Origin: an uncultured Clostridia bacterium
GTDB lineage: Bacteria; Bacillota; Clostridia; TANB77; CAG-508
Direction: 5' to 3'
NCBI GenBank assembly: GCA_934168355.1
Contig: CAKPNI010000003.1
Span: 1 to 64,000, forward strand
DNA length: 64,000 bases
Shown here: piece after piece, positions 37,305 to 45,920 of the stretch
Position numbering within the stretch: the stretch's first letter is position 1
Layout: each line of letters opens with the position of its first letter
Program-made: the position numbers and the translations under genes
The notes under the pieces: model-generated
What the model saw: the letters and a program-made list of their open reading frames with translations, nothing else
Told to the model about the DNA's origin: nothing
The model's database searches: none

Positions 37305-40037
37305 ATGGAAAATAACTGGTTTAACAAAACTGTTCAAGAAACAGAAAAAAATCTTGAAACAAATATTAAAACAGGATTAACACAAGAACAAATAAACGAA
37401 AAACTTGCAAATCATGGTCTAAATGAACTACAAGCTCAAAAGAAAAAATCACTATTCATAAAATTTTTAGAGCAATTCAAAGACTTTATGATAATAATAC
37501 TAATATTTGCAGCAATAATCTCAGGAGCAGTATCAATAGCACAAGGAGAAGCAATAACAGATTCAATAATAATACTAATAGTAGTAATAGTAAATAGTAT
37601 AATAGGAGTAGCACAAGAAGCAAAAGCAGAAAAATCACTAGAAGCATTGCAAAAACTAAGTGGGCATGAAGCAAAAGTAATAAGAGATGGAAATCTACAA
37701 ACAGTGCCTGCAAAAGACCTAGTACCGGGTGATGTTGTAGTGCTAGAAACAGGAGATTATGTACCAGCAGACCTAAGAATAATAGAAGCAGTAAACCTAA
37801 AGGCGCAAGAAGCATCACTTACTGGAGAATCAGTACCAGTAGAAAAACAAGCAAGCAAAATAGACGAAAAAGAAGTACCAATTGGAGATAGAACAAACAT
37901 GCTATTTTCTTCAAGTCTAATAACATATGGAAGAGGAAAAGCAATAGTAGTAGAAACAGGAATGAAAACAGAAGTAGGAAAAATAGCAGGAATGTTATCA
38001 AACCAAGAAGAAAAAGAAACACCACTTCAAGCAAAACTAAACAACCTTGGAAAAACACTTGGAATTGCTGCAATAGTTATATGTGTGATAATATTTGCAG
38101 CAGGGCTAATACAAGGAAAACCAGCAATATCAATGTTTATGACAGCAGTAAGTCTAGCAGTTGCAGCAATACCAGAAGGCTTAGCTGCGGTATCTACGAT
38201 TGTTCTAGCAATAGGTGTTCAAAAAATGGTAAAGAAAAATGCAATAGTAAAACACTTACCAGCAGTTGAAACATTAGGAAGTAGTTCTGTAATTTGTTCA
38301 GACAAAACAGGAACATTAACACAAAACAAAATGACAGTTCAAAAAATGTATGTAAATGATGTAACATATGATATGACTAATATTGAAGACATAACTAAAT
38401 ATGAAAATGCAAACCAAGAAATAAAACTATTAGTATATAATGGAATGTTATGTAATGACACAAAAATATCAGAAGATGGAGAATTAAAAGGAGACCCAAC
38501 AGAAACTGCACTTGTCGATATTGCTTTAAAATTAGGTTTTACCAAAAACATATATGATGATATGCCAAGAGTAGATGAAATACCATTTGATTCAGACAGA
38601 AAGTTAATGACAACAGTTCACAAAGTAAATAATAAATATATTGTCTTTACAAAAGGTGGAATAGATGAACTACTTTCAATTTGTAATTCATATATACAAA
38701 ATGGAGAGCAAAAATCAGATTTACAAAATTATAGATATAGAATTAACGAAATAAATGAAACAATGGCAAAAGATGCATTAAGAGTTTTAGGCTTTGCATA
38801 TAAAGAATTAGATTATAAACCAGAAGTGACAGAGCTTGAAAACAATTTAACATTTGTTGGAATGTATGGAATGATAGACCCACCAAGGGAAGAAGCAAAA
38901 CAAGCTGTAGAAAAATGCAAATCAGCAGGAATAAAAACAGTTATGATTACAGGAGACCACAAAATAACAGCAACAGCAATTGCAAAAAAATTAGGAATAT
39001 TGGAAAAAGAAGATGAAGCAATAACAGGAACAGAACTTGATAAAATATCAGATGAACAATTGGAAAAAGATATAAAAAAATACTCTGTATATGCAAGAGT
39101 TGCACCTGAGCATAAGGTAAGAATTGTAAAAGCTTGGCAAAAAAATGGCGAAACTGTTGCAATGACAGGTGATGGAGTAAATGATAGTCCGGCCCTAAAA
39201 CAAGCAGACATAGGTTGTGCCATGGGAGTTGTAGGAACAGATGTTGCAAAAGAAGCGGCAGATGTAATATTAACAGATGACAATTTTGCAACAGTAGTAT
39301 CAGCAGTAGAAGAGGGACGAAGAATATATGACAATATTTTAAAAGTAATCCAATTTCTACTATCAAGCAATATTGGTGAAATAGTAGTACTACTTTTAGC
39401 AACATTAGGAACAGGATTATTTGCAAAATGGTTTGGAATTACAGATATAGCACACTTAGAAATTTTAATGCCAATTCACATATTATGGATAAATTTGGTT
39501 ACAGACTCACTTCCAGCATTAGCCTTAGCATTTGACCCAGCAAACAAAAATATAATGGAAAGAAAGCCATTAAAAACAGGAAAAGGAATATTTACAAAAT
39601 CAATGACATTTAGAATTATTTATCAGGGAGTCATGATTGGAATTTTAACATTAGCGGCATTTATGATAGGTTTAGCCACAACAAATACACCAATAGATGG
39701 ATTAACATTAGATGAATCAAAAATAGAAGTTGGTCAAACAATGGCATTTATTGTATTAGCACTTTCTGAACTTGTACATGTATTTAATGTTAGAAACAAT
39801 AAAAAATCAATATTCAAAACAGGAATATTTGACAACATGAAACTTATTGGAGCAATTATTATATCTGCATTATTAATGCTTGTAATACTATTTGTTCCAA
39901 CACTAAGAACAATATTTAGTATACCTGTTTTACCTACTGACAATATTGTAGAAGTTATTTGCTTGGTTTTTGCACCTATTGTTATTGTCGAATTATTTAA
40001 GTTTTTTAAAATTAATTCTTTTGAAGATGAAGAATAA
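37305..40037 (+). CDS. P2-type calcium-transporting ATPase
   Basis: A 910-residue P-type ATPase. It has the actuator TGES motif (ASLTGESVPVEKQ), the phosphorylation site DKTGTLT at about 333, KGDPTE, and the hinge TGDGVNDSPAL near 622. The M4 segment AAIPEGL and the M5-M6 region NLVTDSLPALALAFDP fit SERCA/PMCA-like Ca2+ pumps of Firmicutes. It begins 4 bases after the GtrA-like gene. Confidence 0.93.
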   Translation: MENNWFNKTVQETEKNLETNIKTGLTQEQINEKLANHGLNELQAQKKKSLFIKFLEQFKDFMIIILIFAAIISGAVSIAQGEAITDSIIILIVVIVNSIIGVAQEAKAEKSLEALQKLSGHEAKVIRDGNLQTVPAKDLVPGDVVVLETGDYVPADLRIIEAVNLKAQEASLTGESVPVEKQASKIDEKEVPIGDRTNMLFSSSLITYGRGKAIVVETGMKTEVGKIAGMLSNQEEKETPLQAKLNNLGKTLGIAAIVICVIIFAAGLIQGKPAISMFMTAVSLAVAAIPEGLAAVSTIVLAIGVQKMVKKNAIVKHLPAVETLGSSSVICSDKTGTLTQNKMTVQKMYVNDVTYDMTNIEDITKYENANQEIKLLVYNGMLCNDTKISEDGELKGDPTETALVDIALKLGFTKNIYDDMPRVDEIPFDSDRKLMTTVHKVNNKYIVFTKGGIDELLSICNSYIQNGEQKSDLQNYRYRINEINETMAKDALRVLGFAYKELDYKPEVTELENNLTFVGMYGMIDPPREEAKQAVEKCKSAGIKTVMITGDHKITATAIAKKLGILEKEDEAITGTELDKISDEQLEKDIKKYSVYARVAPEHKVRIVKAWQKNGETVAMTGDGVNDSPALKQADIGCAMGVVGTDVAKEAADVILTDDNFATVVSAVEEGRRIYDNILKVIQFLLSSNIGEIVVLLLATLGTGLFAKWFGITDIAHLEILMPIHILWINLVTDSLPALALAFDPANKNIMERKPLKTGKGIFTKSMTFRIIYQGVMIGILTLAAFMIGLATTNTPIDGLTLDESKIEVGQTMAFIVLALSELVHVFNVRNNKKSIFKTGIFDNMKLIGAIIISALLMLVILFVPTLRTIFSIPVLPTDNIVEVICLVFAPIVIVELFKFFKINSFEDEE

Positions 40038-40055
40038 ATTTTATAGACTAATTAG

Positions 40056-40084
40056 TTGACAAATTTTGTGAAAAAGTATATACT
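40056..40084 (+). promoter_or_regulatory. promoter of the SH3-NlpC/P60 gene
   Basis: Perfect TTGACA at 40056-40061, 17-base spacer, TATACT at 40079-40084, 35 bases before the start. Confidence 0.8.
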
Positions 40085-40119
40085 AGCACTTGTCGAAAAA
40101 ATAAAAATAGGAGAGAACA

Positions 40120-41562
40120 ATGAATAAAAAAGCAAAAATAGGGCTGATTATGCTAGCCTTAATAATATCAATATTTTCAACAAAAGCATATGCTACAAAT
40201 GGAAAAGTAAATCAAGAAACAATAAGAATGAGAAAAGAAACATCAACAGACTCTAGCATAGTGACTTTAATATCACTAAATGAAGAAGTAGAAATATTAT
40301 CAGAAGATGGAGAATGGTACAAAATAAAATATAAGACATATACAGGTTATGTAAGAAAAGACATGTTAGATGTTGAGGGAAAAACAACAACAGTTTCATC
40401 AAATAGTAATGAACAAGTTAATGAAACAAACAGTACCCCAAATACAACAACAGAAAACAATGAAACAACAGACAACGCAACTAATGAAACTGTAAATACG
40501 ACATCAAGAAATGAAAATACAAATACATCAGAGGAAGGCAAACAAACAATAGAAACAGGATATGTTGGAACAATATCATCAAAACTAGAATTAAAATTAG
40601 TACCATCAATAACTTCAAGTAATATAAACACAATTGAGGAAAACTCAAAAATCACAATAAAAGACATAATGAACAAATGGAGTTATATAGAAACAGAAGA
40701 AAAAGCTGGATGGGTACTTACAAGTAAAATACAAATAGCAGAGCAAAAAGAAGAAAACAAAATAGAAGAAGTAAAACAAGAAGAAAATAAAGAAACAACA
40801 ACGACATCGGTATCAGAAGAGAGAAAAGTAGAAGAAAGCAAAGAAACAGAAAAAAAAGAAGAAACTAAAAAGACGGCAGAGGTAACAAAATATGTATCAA
40901 CAGAAACTCTAAACATGAGAGAAACAGCTGATAATAATGCAAAATTAGTAAATCAATTAAAGATAAATACAAAAGTAACAGTTGTAGAAACTTCAGGAAC
41001 ATGGTCAAAAATAAAAGTAAACGGAAAAACAGGCTATGTTGCAAGTAAGTATTTATCAGACAAAAAGGTAGAAGTAACATCAAGAAGTGAAGAAATAGAT
41101 AGAGGTAATAAAAATTCACAAAAAGAAGAAAAAACTACAAAAACAGAAAGTAAAACAAATACAACTACATCATCAAATTCTGGTTCATCTGGAAGTGGGA
41201 TAGTTGCATGTGCGAAACAATACTTAGGGTGTAGATATGTATCAGGTGGTTCATCACCATCAACAGGTTTTGACTGTTCTGGATTTACATCATATGTATA
41301 CAAACAATGCGGAATAAGTATAAGTAGGTCATCTGGAGCTCAAGCATCAAATGGAACTGCGGTATCAAAATCAAATTTGCAACCAGGCGATTTGGTAATA
41401 TTTAATAATAGAGCAAACACATCTGTAGGTCATGTTGGAATCTATATTGGTGGAAACACATTTATACATGCAGGAAATTCAGGAACAGGTGTAATTACAA
41501 CATCTTTATCAGATAGTTATTATTCCGCAAGATATGTAACAGGAAGAAGAATAATAAATTAA
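40120..41562 (+). CDS. secreted NlpC/P60 endopeptidase with three SH3 domains
   Basis: A 480-residue exported wall hydrolase. The signal peptide ends near KAYA. SH3b domains lie at about 28-85, 145-205 and 265-322, split by low-complexity Thr/Asn/Glu/Lys linkers. The C-terminal C40 domain has FDCSGFTSYVYKQ (catalytic Cys), HVGIYIGGNTFIHA (catalytic His) and a later polar residue. It would cleave gamma-D-Glu-diamino acid bonds in peptidoglycan. comEC starts 8 bases later. Confidence 0.93.
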   Translation: MNKKAKIGLIMLALIISIFSTKAYATNGKVNQETIRMRKETSTDSSIVTLISLNEEVEILSEDGEWYKIKYKTYTGYVRKDMLDVEGKTTTVSSNSNEQVNETNSTPNTTTENNETTDNATNETVNTTSRNENTNTSEEGKQTIETGYVGTISSKLELKLVPSITSSNINTIEENSKITIKDIMNKWSYIETEEKAGWVLTSKIQIAEQKEENKIEEVKQEENKETTTTSVSEERKVEESKETEKKEETKKTAEVTKYVSTETLNMRETADNNAKLVNQLKINTKVTVVETSGTWSKIKVNGKTGYVASKYLSDKKVEVTSRSEEIDRGNKNSQKEEKTTKTESKTNTTTSSNSGSSGSGIVACAKQYLGCRYVSGGSSPSTGFDCSGFTSYVYKQCGISISRSSGAQASNGTAVSKSNLQPGDLVIFNNRANTSVGHVGIYIGGNTFIHAGNSGTGVITTSLSDSYYSARYVTGRRIIN

Positions 41563-41570
41563 GGAGGATT

Positions 41571-44102
41571 ATGCTAGAAAACAGAAAGGTTTTAACAGCA
41601 GTAATCGGATATATTTTAGGAATATTAATGGGGCTATATTGTAAAATCAGTATAGTCCTTTTTTATATTTTAATTTTTCTAATATATTTGATTATTGGAA
41701 ATAAAAGTAAAAAAGATAAATTCAAATTATTTTCATGTAAAAGATATTTTAGATATGCAAAAATTGTATTCAATAAAAAAGTGATTAAAATCATAATAAT
41801 TTTTTCGATTGTATCAAACACAATTGTACTTTTTCAAAATTATAAATACGAAAATTTATATAAAAATTTAGATTGTAAAGATTGTAAATTTCAAGGATTG
41901 GTATGTAATGTAACAAGTGACAAAGTGAAAGTAAAAATATTGGATAATAAGTATAAAAATACATATTTGTATATTTATTTAAAAGATGTGGAGGTGCAAT
42001 ATGGTGATAAAATTATCTTTTATGGAACTTTTAGTAGACCAGAAAAACGTTCAAATTACAAGGGATTTGATAAATTTGAATATTATAAGACTTTGAAAAT
42101 TTATGGAAGTGTAAAATGTACAAAGGTAAATGTTTTATCAAAGAATAATGGAAATATTATTAGAAAATATACTAATTTTTTTGCTTCAAAAATAAAGCAA
42201 AGAATTGAAACATCAAGTATAGGGCAAAATGAAAAATCCTTATTAGAGGGAATTTTGCTTGGAGATAAGGAAAACATAACAGAAGAGATAAAAGAAAATT
42301 TTTCAGTAAGCAATATTTCACATTTGCTTGCAATTTCTGGAATGCATGTTTCTTATATTGTGCTTGCTGTAAATTTTATTATGGGAAAAATAATAGGAAA
42401 ACATTATTCAAAATTAGTAAGTAGCATCATAATTATAATCTATATGTGTATGGTAAATTTTACTCCGTCAATTGTAAGAGCTGGAATTACCGCAATTATT
42501 GTTATTATGGCAAATTTTGTTTATATGAAAAATGATATATATGAAGCTTTAAGTATAGCATTATTTATAATTTTGCTTAATAATCCTTTTTCTATAAAAG
42601 ACATAGGTTTACAATTATCATTTTTCGCGACAGTTGGGATTGTTGTAGTTGGAAGAAATATTAGAAATATATATGAGATATGGTTAGATAAGGTGGCTAG
42701 AAGAGCTATAAGAAAAAACAAAAAGCTAGCAAAAAAAGTGATAAAAGCTTTGAGCTCCAAAATAGGTAAGACAATTATTGATGCAATAATTATAACTATT
42801 TCTGCAACAATAACTGTTATGCCAATAATGGTTTTAAATTTTAATAGTATTGCAATTACTGGATTAATTATTAGTGTAATTTCAAGTTTTATAATAGGAC
42901 CAATAATGATAGTGGGTATCGTTTTTATTTTTGTAAGATTACAATTGGTAGAAATTTTAATGAATATTTTGTTGAATATATTAATAAAATGTTCAAGTAT
43001 AGGGGGAAAGCTTCCCTTAACTCAAATTTATTTAGTAACTCCAAAAATTTTTGAAATAATAATTTATTATTTAGGGATTTCTATCGTAAATGTTAATGTC
43101 TTAGTAAATTTAGATAAAACTCAAAGTGTATTTAAAGAGAGAATTAAAAATATATTCAAATTCATAAAATACAAATTAAAATTTAGAAAAATTATTTCTT
43201 TTTTATTGATAATTTGTATGTTAAATTTTGTTTTTTATAACATCCCAAAAGACCTTAGAATTTACTTTGTAGACGTTGGACAAGGAGACTGTACATTAAT
43301 TGTCACACCAAATAATAAATCAATTTTAATAGATGGAGGAGGAAGCGAATTTACAAAATCAAATTTTAATGTTGGAAAAAGTATTCTTATGCCATATTTA
43401 TTAGACAGGCAGATTGCAGTTGTAGATTATGTTATTTTTAGTCATATGGATTCAGACCATGCCCAAGGTTTGCTTTATATTATGGAGAAGATGAAAGTTA
43501 AGAATGCTGTTATTGGCAGACAATATGAAAAAAGCAGTAATTATGAAAGTTTTATTAGAATTGCAAAAGAAAAGAAAATTAATGTGATAGTTGTAGAAGC
43601 GGGAGACAGAATTAATATTCAAAAAGGTTTATATTTTAATGTTTTGTGGCCAAGCAGTAGTCATATGATTTCGGAAAATGCTATAAATAACAATTCCTTA
43701 GTTTGTAAGCTGGTTTATAAAAATTTTTCTATGCTTTTTACAGGTGATATTGAGGAAGTGGCAGAAAAAGAAATTTTGAGGTTTTATGAAAATAGATTAG
43801 ATTTACTGCGTTCCGATTGCTTAAAGGTTGCTCATCATGGCTCTAAGACTTCTTCAACTTTGGAGTTTTTAAATGCTGTTAATCCTAAAATTGCTTTGAT
43901 TGGTGTTGGGAAAAATAATAATTTTGGTCATCCGGCAGAGGTTACTTTGGAGAATTTGAAGAGTTTAAATTGTAAGGTTTATAGGACTGATGAGATGGGG
44001 GAGATTTGTGTTAGGAGTAATGGATTGTGGGTGAAAATTTCGAAATGGGGACGGTTCCTTTTTCAAAAAAGAACCGTCCCTAATTTGAAAAAAAGTGAAT
44101 GA
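41571..44102 (+). CDS. comEC: ComEC/Rec2 DNA-uptake channel
   Basis: An 843-residue ComEC. It has an N-terminal DUF4131-like part with membrane helices, the competence domain (LLEGILLGDKENI, HLLAISGMHVSYIV, FTPSIVRAGITA) and a C-terminal metallo-beta-lactamase domain from about 560 (FVDVGQGDCTLIV, FSHMDSDHAQG, LFTGDIEEVAEKEIL, KVAHHGSKTSS, FGHPAEVTL). It moves single-stranded DNA across the membrane. The last ~22 residues are read from a palindromic repeat and include CGG in frame, so the native C-terminus was probably near LWVKISK. Confidence 0.93.
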   Translation: MLENRKVLTAVIGYILGILMGLYCKISIVLFYILIFLIYLIIGNKSKKDKFKLFSCKRYFRYAKIVFNKKVIKIIIIFSIVSNTIVLFQNYKYENLYKNLDCKDCKFQGLVCNVTSDKVKVKILDNKYKNTYLYIYLKDVEVQYGDKIIFYGTFSRPEKRSNYKGFDKFEYYKTLKIYGSVKCTKVNVLSKNNGNIIRKYTNFFASKIKQRIETSSIGQNEKSLLEGILLGDKENITEEIKENFSVSNISHLLAISGMHVSYIVLAVNFIMGKIIGKHYSKLVSSIIIIIYMCMVNFTPSIVRAGITAIIVIMANFVYMKNDIYEALSIALFIILLNNPFSIKDIGLQLSFFATVGIVVVGRNIRNIYEIWLDKVARRAIRKNKKLAKKVIKALSSKIGKTIIDAIIITISATITVMPIMVLNFNSIAITGLIISVISSFIIGPIMIVGIVFIFVRLQLVEILMNILLNILIKCSSIGGKLPLTQIYLVTPKIFEIIIYYLGISIVNVNVLVNLDKTQSVFKERIKNIFKFIKYKLKFRKIISFLLIICMLNFVFYNIPKDLRIYFVDVGQGDCTLIVTPNNKSILIDGGGSEFTKSNFNVGKSILMPYLLDRQIAVVDYVIFSHMDSDHAQGLLYIMEKMKVKNAVIGRQYEKSSNYESFIRIAKEKKINVIVVEAGDRINIQKGLYFNVLWPSSSHMISENAINNNSLVCKLVYKNFSMLFTGDIEEVAEKEILRFYENRLDLLRSDCLKVAHHGSKTSSTLEFLNAVNPKIALIGVGKNNNFGHPAEVTLENLKSLNCKVYRTDEMGEICVRSNGLWVKISKWGRFLFQKRTVPNLKKSE
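44038..44090. repeat. dispersed palindrome overlapping the comEC 3' end
   Basis: The GGGACGGTTCC arm at 44048-44058 pairs with GAACCGTCCC at 44071-44080. It supplies the final codons and stop of comEC. Confidence 0.9.
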
Positions 44103-44150
44103 ATGCGACTAAAAATAGTTGCATTTCAAAATAGAAAGGAGTATAATAAT

Positions 44151-44405
44151 ATGAGTAAATTAGAAAAAGAACTAAAAAGACTAAAATCTAAACCAAAAGA
44201 TTTTACATATGATGAGGCAAAAAAATTATTGAATAAATTAGAATTTTATGAGGAAAATAAAGGAAAGACATCAGGTTCAAGAGTGGCATTTGTAAATAAT
44301 GAAAGAATAAAAATAGAGTTACATAAGCCACATCCGGGTAATGTTTTAAAATCATATCAGATAAATATATTAATAAAAAAATTAAAAGAAATGGGAGTGA
44401 TATAA
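44151..44405 (+). CDS. hicA: HicA-type mRNA interferase toxin
   Basis: An 84-residue HicA/YcfA protein. The ATG at 44151 follows AAAGGAG; upstream in-frame codons lack a site. The double-stranded-RNA-binding-like fold shows GSRVAF and the catalytic HKPHPG near residue 61, then LKSYQINILIKKLKE. HicA toxins cleave mRNA. The antitoxin gene follows without a gap. Confidence 0.9.
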   Translation: MSKLEKELKRLKSKPKDFTYDEAKKLLNKLEFYEENKGKTSGSRVAFVNNERIKIELHKPHPGNVLKSYQINILIKKLKEMGVI

Positions 44406-44747
44406 ATGAAAAATATTATGACATATAAAGGTTATTGGGCTGAAATAAAATACAGTGATGAAGATGAGTGTTTTTGCGGAGAAATCGAGGGTTTGACAAA
44501 AGATAGTATATCATTTGAGGGAACAACTGTGAAAGAATTAAAAAAGGATTTCAAAGAAGCAATTGACCATTATTTATCAGTATGTAAAGAGAACAATGAT
44601 GAACCAGATAAACAGTGTAAAGGTTCATTAAATGTAAGGCTTGGAACTGATTTGCATTGTAAAGCTAAAATGAAGTCAATAGAAAAAAATATATCGATAA
44701 ATGAATTAATTAAACAAGCTCTAATTTCGTATTTAAAAACAAATTAA
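44406..44747 (+). CDS. hicB: HicB-type antitoxin
   Basis: A 113-residue HicB. The partial RNase H-like N-terminal domain (YWAEIKYSDEDECFCGEIEGL, then TTVKELKKDFKEAIDHYL) precedes a ribbon-helix-helix DNA-binding tail (GSLNVRLGTDLHCKAKMKSIEKN, SINELIKQALISYL). It would neutralise HicA and repress the operon. Toxin-first order is normal for hicAB. Confidence 0.92.
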   Translation: MKNIMTYKGYWAEIKYSDEDECFCGEIEGLTKDSISFEGTTVKELKKDFKEAIDHYLSVCKENNDEPDKQCKGSLNVRLGTDLHCKAKMKSIEKNISINELIKQALISYLKTN

Positions 44748-44753
44748 TTTTTT

Positions 44754-44790
44754 TTGAAATGGGGACGGTTCCTTTTTCAAAAAAGTGAAT
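44754..44790. repeat. truncated copy of the dispersed palindrome
   Basis: Holds GGGGACGGTTCC and CTTTTTCAAAAAAG, then breaks into AGTGAATAA; the second arm is missing. Its first 30 bases match the copy at 44038, so hicAB is flanked by two same-oriented copies. Confidence 0.8.
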
Positions 44791-44834
44791 AAAAACAAAT
44801 AAATATGCCAAAATATGTAAGAGGTGTATTTATT

Positions 44835-45266
44835 ATGTGGAAAAAAATTTTAATGTCAATAGGTTTAATGATAATTCTAATAGCAGGAATAGAAATATTC
44901 AACATATCAAAGAAAAATAAACCAGAAGAAGAAAAGAATATAGTACAAAATGAAACAGAAATATCAACAAGTAGATATGTAAAAGATGATTGCATAAATG
45001 AATGGCAAGATTATAGTGAAACTGTGCAAAATGATATAAGAGAAACAAGTGGAAATCTAAATGATGAAAACAAGCATTATATTTTAAGAGAAAAAGATGG
45101 ATTTATAAACATATATTATATAAATGAAGATGAAGAAGAAATCCTTTATAAAGTAACAGATATAAGTACAACTTACCTAGGAGAAGAAGATATTAAAGAA
45201 CTAAAAGAGGGGATAGAAGTAACAGGTTTGCAAAACTTAAACCAATTGCTAGAAGATTTTGAATAA
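44835..45266 (+). CDS. membrane-anchored protein with BofC-like C-terminal pattern
   Basis: A 143-residue protein. AGAGGTG precedes the ATG at 44835. One N-terminal membrane helix (residues 4-22) is followed by an acidic extracytoplasmic region. The end (YILREKDGFINIYYI, YKVTDISTTYLGEEDIKELK, GLQNLNQLLEDFE) resembles the C-terminal domain of BofC, a forespore protein controlling SpoIVB, and a wider set of small clostridial proteins. It is best called BofC-like, possibly sporulation-linked. Confidence 0.6.
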   Translation: MWKKILMSIGLMIILIAGIEIFNISKKNKPEEEKNIVQNETEISTSRYVKDDCINEWQDYSETVQNDIRETSGNLNDENKHYILREKDGFINIYYINEDEEEILYKVTDISTTYLGEEDIKELKEGIEVTGLQNLNQLLEDFE

Positions 45267-45299
45267 AAGAGTGATTTAATTAAAAATCACTCTTTAAAA
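45265..45299. terminator. bidirectional terminator between convergent genes
   Basis: AAAGAGTGATTT pairs with AAATCACTCTTT, with A and T runs on the two sides. It overlaps the last codons of pgsA. Confidence 0.85.
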
Positions 45300-45832
45300 T
45301 CCTTACAAACAATATTTTTTCCATACATAATTCCAGCAAACAAAGTCATACCAATAGCAATATAAAAGGCGTAAATAGTAATAACAGAAAGTTCGGGAAT
45401 ACCTTTAGATAGCAAAGAAAGAACAATAGCAACAAAAAACAAAATCGTTGCGGCTTTGCCATACCACATACTATGAACTGTTACAACTTTTCTCTTATAA
45501 AGAACAAAAGCAACAGAAATCATAATAAGTTCTTTCAAAGTTAAAATTGCTAAAATCCAAAAGGGGATAATGCCTTTAATAATAAGAGCAGAAATGGTAC
45601 TGATTTGTGTGATTTTATCTGCCAAAGGGTCCATTAGTTTGCCCCAATCTGTAATTAAGTTATATTTTCTTGCAATTCTTCCATCTAAAACGTCTGTAAT
45701 ATTTGCAATTAAGAAAAATGCAAATGCTGCCCAATAATATTCTAATAAAATAAGTGCAAATATGATTGGTACGAATATTAGTCTTAGTACTGTTAGATAA
45801 TTTGGTATGTTTCTTTTTTCAAATTTTGGCAT
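45287..45832 (-). CDS. pgsA: CDP-diacylglycerol-glycerol-3-phosphate phosphatidyltransferase
   Basis: A 181-residue membrane enzyme with the CDP-alcohol phosphotransferase motif D-x2-D-G-x2-A-R-x8-G-x3-D-x3-D, seen as DVLDGRIARKYNLITDWGK then LMDPLAD. NIPNYLTVLRLIFVP at the start is typical of PgsA. It makes phosphatidylglycerol-phosphate. AAGGAGG precedes its ATG. plsY and gpsA, supplying phosphatidate and glycerol-3-phosphate, lie 4 kb away. Confidence 0.92.
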   Translation of the reverse strand: MPKFEKRNIPNYLTVLRLIFVPIIFALILLEYYWAAFAFFLIANITDVLDGRIARKYNLITDWGKLMDPLADKITQISTISALIIKGIIPFWILAILTLKELIMISVAFVLYKRKVVTVHSMWYGKAATILFFVAIVLSLLSKGIPELSVITIYAFYIAIGMTLFAGIMYGKNIVCKDFKE

Positions 45833-45846
45833 ATGTTCCTCCTTTT

Positions 45847-45913
45847 CTCATTGGGACCGTTTCTTTTTCCATTTGGACCGTTTTTTTTCGCGAAATGAAA
45901 CGGTCCAAATGAG
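45847..45913. repeat. dispersed palindrome, nested copy (GGACCGTTTC type)
   Basis: CTCATTGGGACCGTTTC (45847-45863) pairs with GAAACGGTCCAAATGAG (45897-45913); an inner CATTTGGACCGTTT arm gives an alternative pairing. It separates pgsA from the ClpC-like gene. Confidence 0.85.
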
Positions 45914-45920
45914 AAAAAAA

